Below are positions 61,101 through 64,000 of a DNA stretch of 64,000 nt, in pieces. Under the pieces are notes generated by a model. It was given only the letters and a program-made list of their open reading frames with translations. It searched no databases and was not told where the DNA came from. The position numbers and the translations under genes were made by a program. The stretch comes from Thunnus maccoyii (lineage: Eukaryota > Chordata > Actinopteri > Scombriformes > Scombridae): contig NC_056554.1 in NCBI RefSeq assembly GCF_910596095.1, forward strand, positions 5,394,001-5,458,000, given 5' to 3'. How positions within the stretch are numbered: the first letter of the stretch is position 1; each line of letters opens with the position of its first letter.

Positions 61101-61347
61101 TTCAATCCAGTAGTATCAGAATCATCTTTGAAATAGCCATCTTAGTCACATGCTGAATAGAGTGAAGGAAGCCTGAGGAGGCTGTATGATGTCTCACCCC
61201 GCAGGTCCTCTCCGATGCCCAGAGCCAGGCCATCTTTGGTCCACTGAACAATGCCCGAGTAGTTGAAGACAACACAGGACAGGATCACCCTCTGGCCCCG
61301 CACCACCGACTGGTCTGCCGGCTCCTGAGAGAACCTTGCTGTCCACA
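45082..61347 (-). CDS. kirrel1: Kirre-like nephrin family adhesion molecule 1 (Neph1), partial
   Basis: Neph1 is a five-Ig adhesion receptor of the kidney slit diaphragm and other cell contacts. Exons are 61198-61347, 56909-57058, 56663-56820, 56395-56545, 55897-56002, 55127-55275, 54798-54925, 53390-53516, 53036-53136, 50815-51031, 50256-50363, 49802-49929, 49409-49486 and 45082-45768, giving 811 codons plus TGA. The signal-peptide exon lies beyond the right edge. Ig1 opens [13 protein letters not shown] and has [16 protein letters not shown]. Each Ig is built from two exons. Ig3 has [10 protein letters not shown], Ig4 has [13 protein letters not shown], and Ig5 has [14 protein letters not shown]. 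The membrane helix is followed by [21 protein letters not shown] and the C-terminal QRMQTHV, the ZO-1-type PDZ ligand. [11 protein letters not shown] and QTHV distinguish Kirrel1. The tail is longer than in human, where the whole protein is 757 residues. Confidence 0.95.
45206..45270 (-). repeat. kirrel1: Coding minisatellite (GVGP)n in kirrel1 tail
   Basis: A 12-nt unit, GGGGTGGGTCCC in the coding sense, repeats about four times with small changes and encodes [14 protein letters not shown]. Unit length is a multiple of three, so copy changes would keep frame. It sits between YEMYGVG and the conserved [11 protein letters not shown]. Confidence 0.8.
45769..49408 (-). other. kirrel1: kirrel1 last intron (3.6 kb)
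   Basis: It contains a miniature element at 48157-48660 and a possible second one at about 46670-46970 (CCCCTTTTATACAGCC start, internal CpGs, GCCGGCGTAATGAGGGG end), whose termini I could not match convincingly. No exon is visible. Confidence 0.5.
48157..48660. mobile_element. 504-bp inverted-repeat element in kirrel1 intron
   Basis: The left end TGTATTCGAAATCACATACC and the reverse complement of the right end, TGTCTTCAGAATCGCATACT, are related, and further in CAATGTACTACC pairs with CTAACGTACTATTC. I recognise this as a common teleost type with a 'TTCGAAATCGCATACTA' end. Part of its interior (about 48335-48420) resembles 60445-60550. Confidence 0.65.
50256..50363 (-). CDS. kirrel1: kirrel1 transmembrane exon
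   Basis: It encodes [16 protein letters not shown], then a strongly hydrophobic [14 protein letters not shown] segment and the basic YRQRKG stop-transfer. Split codons on both sides (Glu before, Ser after) join correctly to the neighbouring exons. Confidence 0.92.
51032..53035 (-). other. kirrel1: kirrel1 intron inside Ig5 (2.0 kb)
   Basis: Mostly AT-rich unique-looking sequence with a short TCAA tandem (51629-51655). No exon or recognisable element is visible apart from the acceptor-side (TG)n. Confidence 0.55.
51040..51061. repeat. kirrel1: (AC)n tract at a kirrel1 splice acceptor
   Basis: In the kirrel1 sense this is (TG)n, ending 9 nt before the exon at 50815-51031. It takes the place of the usual polypyrimidine tract ahead of GCGTTGCAG. 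Confidence 0.93.
53517..54797 (-). other. kirrel1: kirrel1 intron inside Ig4 (1.3 kb)
   Basis: It contains a short inverted-repeat element at 54185-54302. The rest shows no exon or known element. Confidence 0.5.
54185..54302. mobile_element. Dispersed element C, short (about 118 bp) derivative
   Basis: The left end TTAAAGAAATAGTTTGGCAT matches the reverse complement of the right end, TTAAAGGAACAGTTCGACAT. Between them are GCTTTCTTACCAAAAATG and GATGAGCAGATTGATTCTC. It looks like an internally deleted relative of the element at 18490-18855. Confidence 0.6.
56008..56027. repeat. kirrel1: (AG)n tract at a kirrel1 splice acceptor
   Basis: In the kirrel1 sense this is (CT)10 running straight into TTACAG before the exon at 55897-56002, so the microsatellite itself forms the polypyrimidine tract. 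Confidence 0.92.
57970..58143. repeat. (TG)n, poly-G and (AC)n cluster
   Basis: (TG)n at 57970-58004 and (AC)n at 58116-58143 are complementary and about 110 bp apart, with a G-rich run at 58073-58090 between them. Together they could fold as a hairpin. All lie in a kirrel1 intron. Confidence 0.9.
58242..58695. repeat. Long purine tract with (AGGAG)n core
   Basis: About 450 bp of almost pure A and G on the plus strand, with a regular AGGAG pentamer array at about 58538-58591. The complementary frame (58179-58784) encodes only Ser/Leu/Pro low-complexity sequence. Confidence 0.9.
59800..60828. mobile_element. About 1.03-kb element with 50-60-bp inverted ends
   Basis: Left AAAATCTGAACAGAAAAAAG, AACATTGGCATTGAAA and ATTGGAAAAAGTTG reappear as reverse complements at the right end (60775-60828). 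Both ends carry degenerate CACTGAAA/CATTGAAA repeats. There is no transposase frame. Interior bases 60445-60550 resemble 48335-48420. Confidence 0.65.
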
Positions 61348-64000
61348 CTGGAGGATGGCAGACAGATGGAGAAGGGAGGATTGGGAGAAAGACAGGAATA
61401 AGTTAGGGACTTTCTCATTCTTAATGTGTACACACAGCGGGAAACTAGTGTAAAATCGCCTAAACCACAGATATAGCATATTATTGTATCTCTGGCTTTA
61501 TGGTTAATTGATTAAAAACTGCATTCCCCCAGCTGCAATGGAATGCCACGATTACCATCTTTGATCACACCATGGCTTACAGCCATTAGCTGACCGCCGC
61601 CGAGGAGTTAACAGTTGAGCAGCGTGGAAAGACGGTGGTGTCATAAATGAGGAAATCAGAACACAGTTAGAGAAGAAAGAGAAAGAAAGAGGAGGAAGAG
61701 GCGGTTAACGCTGACTCAGGAGAGAAGAGTTGGGAGATCAAACAGGCAACTTCAGCCCTAGGGTCTCTCACACCCCTTTTCTTCTCGTTCCTCACTTTTA
61801 TTTCTTCAAAACTCTCTTAGGCCCTCCCTCTCGTCTCTCTCTCTCTCTCTGTTTCCCCCGTCTTCATTCCTCCCTATGAGTCATCTCCCAGGCTTCCACT
61901 CCCCAACCAAAACTACAGTGGCTGTCATTGTCTACTAGACTCTCTCCCTCCTGTCTGGAGTCCACTACCACAGCAGATAAACCAGTGGCATGCTGGCCCA
62001 CCAACCAACTGTCTAATATGAGGAAAAAGAAGAAAGAAACCCTCTGCTGTTGTTCCACGTTGTATGATGACAAGTTGTAATTAGCTGTCCCTTGAAGACA
62101 TGACACCCGTACAATGGAGGAGATGCAATCACTGAGGACGATTTGCATCTCACTTTAAATTTTCCTTCTTTCCATCTTGTCTCTCGCTTACATTTTTTCC
62201 TTCTCCCACTTGTTATTTCGAAGAATCTCGTACAGTAGATCATTAACCCAATGCTGCATTGTACACCCCCCTTCACCCTCCTCCTCCTCTGCCATTACCT
62301 CTCTCCTTCTGTTCTTTCTCTATAATGTTGTATGTCCTTTACCCAAATTGCTTTGCTTCACTCTCTGCTTTACCCTCTATATGTATGCATCCCCACTCGC
62401 CTCCTTCACTTTGTACATCTATAATGCTGTCTATGAATGTCCTTTTGCATGCACTGATTTTCCTCTACCTCTCCTTCTTTACAGTATGTATGCAACTCCT
62501 TCTTTCTATATACATATATAATGCTGTATATGTCCTTTTACCCATAATGCTTTCTATTTCTGTGTTCCTCCTCCTCGCTGGTTGGAAGGGGGTTAGAGGC
62601 GGACTGTCACAACTCATTTATCACATTAAATATCAGCCCTCCAGCACTTTCTCTCTCCCTCTCTTTCTCATTCCCCCGTTCAGCCGTCTCTCTCCTCTCT
62701 CACTTTTTCCCTCCGCTCCCTTTTCTTCACCTCCTACCATTTACATCTCTCCTTCTCACTTGTCCTCTCTCACTTTTTTATCACTTGTTTCCCCCCCTCT
62801 TTCCTTTACACTCCCTCTCTCATTCCCTCACACTTCTCCCTCAGAGCCCTCCAGCACTTTTCTGAAGGTTCCCATCTCTCTCACTTTCTTTTTGAAACAA
62901 CTACCATATGCCTGTGCACCCCACCTCCCGCTTCCCCACCATGACCCTTGGTCCCTATCGCTCACGTTTTACCCTCCCTTTCATATACACAGACATGCAC
63001 TTTCCCCCTATCATGTCAGATTTGGTGTGATTTGCAGAGGTACAATATGCCTGATAATACAAAAGAACCCAGTCTTGCAAAAAGATTTCCGTACCAATCA
63101 CAACAATGGCTTCTGACAGTGCAGCACATTAATATTCTGAAGATAAAGGAGATGAGCGAGGATACATGGTGAAAAGGGAATCAGATGCAGATGGAGCTCT
63201 GCAGCATGCATACCTAGGATAATTCAGCACTGAACCAAAAGAAAAACAATAGGGGCCCTTAATTTGCTCCCTGAGGAACACCCAAATCAACAGGATTAAT
63301 GAAGTAAGATAAACAAACCAAACAACATAACAATGATTGGCTATGAAAAGCTGAAAAGTGCAATTATATCGAATTAGTTGCAAAGCCATGCATCTTTGCT
63401 ATATAAAGAGGCATGTAGATAGATGTTTTGCAGTTGTACAACAAAGATAAAGGCCTTTAAATGCAAAAATTATGAAAAGGCACCACAAGAATTCATATTT
63501 TCACCAGCCGGCAATCCCATTACCTCAAATTTGAATTTGATGCAGAAATGTACTAATTACGTGATTCTCTGAATGGTTACTGGAAAACTACATCTGTACT
63601 GTACATCTGAGGTGAATGGGAAACTCCAACTATTACCAAGCTATATAAAGTCAATACATTTTTTCCAGTAGAATTAGGATCTGGTTGGTTAATTTGGCTT
63701 CTTTCGATGTGTGTTTTGATGACACTTTTGAAAATGATGACATTAAAGCTTAAAGGGCCTGAAAATCTATTTTCTCAATCAGCCTCTTACTGTGCCGTCC
63801 ATGATGAACTCACAGTTTTCAGTCAAAGTTAGTTGGCCATTTCTGGGGAGGGGTCACTTGAGGGCAGCGGAAACCAGACATATACATAACACTGACACAT
63901 TATCATCTTACAGTTGCTCATTTACACATTCAGCTAGACACAAGCATTCGTTTGGAGTTGTTTTCTGGGCAATACGTCCAATGTTTGTATTCTTTGAGCT
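61348..64000 (-). other. kirrel1: kirrel1 5' intron, continues past the window
   Basis: I found no signal-peptide exon here, so it must lie farther right. The stretch has a C/T-rich tract at about 62250-62960 and a partial dispersed element from about 63755 to the edge. The 285-codon frame in the C/T tract is low-complexity and not a gene. Confidence 0.55.
63755..64000 (+). mobile_element. Dispersed element B, copy 2 (cut by window end)
   Basis: It begins TTAAAGGGCCTGAAAATC then ATTTTCTCAATCAGC, as at 15600. It continues CACAGTTTTCAGTCAAAG, TTAGTTGGCC and AGGGGTCACTTGAGGGCAGC, which I recognise from a teleost repeat. The right end is outside the window. Confidence 0.5.

Larger units (their letters stand above)
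57059..61197 (-). other. kirrel1: kirrel1 intron inside Ig1 (4.1 kb), repeat-rich
   Basis: It contains (TG)n at 57970-58004, a G run at 58073-58090, (AC)n at 58116-58143, a long purine tract at 58242-58695 and an inverted-repeat element at about 59800-60828. No coding exon is visible. Confidence 0.65.

Noticed and set aside
62259-63116. 285-codon open frame on the plus strand, the longest in the window
   Set aside because: It lies in a C/T-rich tract and encodes only Ser/Leu/Pro low-complexity sequence with no domain. It overlaps a kirrel1 intron and its length is explained by base composition.

Overview
This is nuclear DNA from a ray-finned (teleost) fish. The coding content consists of five intron-split vertebrate genes with short exons and canonical GT-AG junctions. 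The introns and spacers carry many microsatellites and several dispersed repeats that I recognise as common in spiny-rayed fish genomes. There are no bacterial genes, RNA genes or CRISPR arrays. I rebuilt each gene exon by exon, and reading phase is kept across every junction.

All five genes lie on the minus strand, so transcription runs from high to low coordinates. From the right-hand end they are: kirrel1 (Neph1 adhesion receptor; 14 exons in the window, signal-peptide exon beyond the right edge); ndufs2 (49-kDa core subunit of mitochondrial complex I; complete, 14 coding exons, 466 codons); fcer1g (Fc receptor gamma ITAM adaptor; complete, 5 exons, 93 codons); nectin4 (nectin-type adhesion receptor; complete, 11 coding exons, about 618 codons); and otub1 (OTU deubiquitinase; first five coding exons, 3' part beyond the left edge).

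To my knowledge NECTIN4, NDUFS2, FCER1G and KIRREL1 all lie in human 1q23, with NDUFS2 and FCER1G adjacent and in the same orientation there. Most of the window is therefore a conserved synteny block. otub1 is the outsider, because its human counterpart is on chromosome 11. The genes do not form a pathway: two are housekeeping (otub1, ndufs2), two are immunoglobulin-superfamily adhesion receptors (nectin4, kirrel1) and one is an immune signalling adaptor (fcer1g).

The non-coding DNA holds several miniature inverted-repeat transposons: two with 3-bp TTA/TAA target duplications, a nested pair resembling hAT elements, and two same-orientation copies of one element lying just upstream of both otub1 and ndufs2. 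It also holds long dinucleotide tracts, four of which sit in or next to 3' splice-site regions, a 450-bp purine tract and a coding minisatellite in the kirrel1 tail. I found no convincing new molecular system. The points most worth following are the paired promoter-proximal elements, the microsatellites at splice acceptors and the kirrel1 tail repeat.
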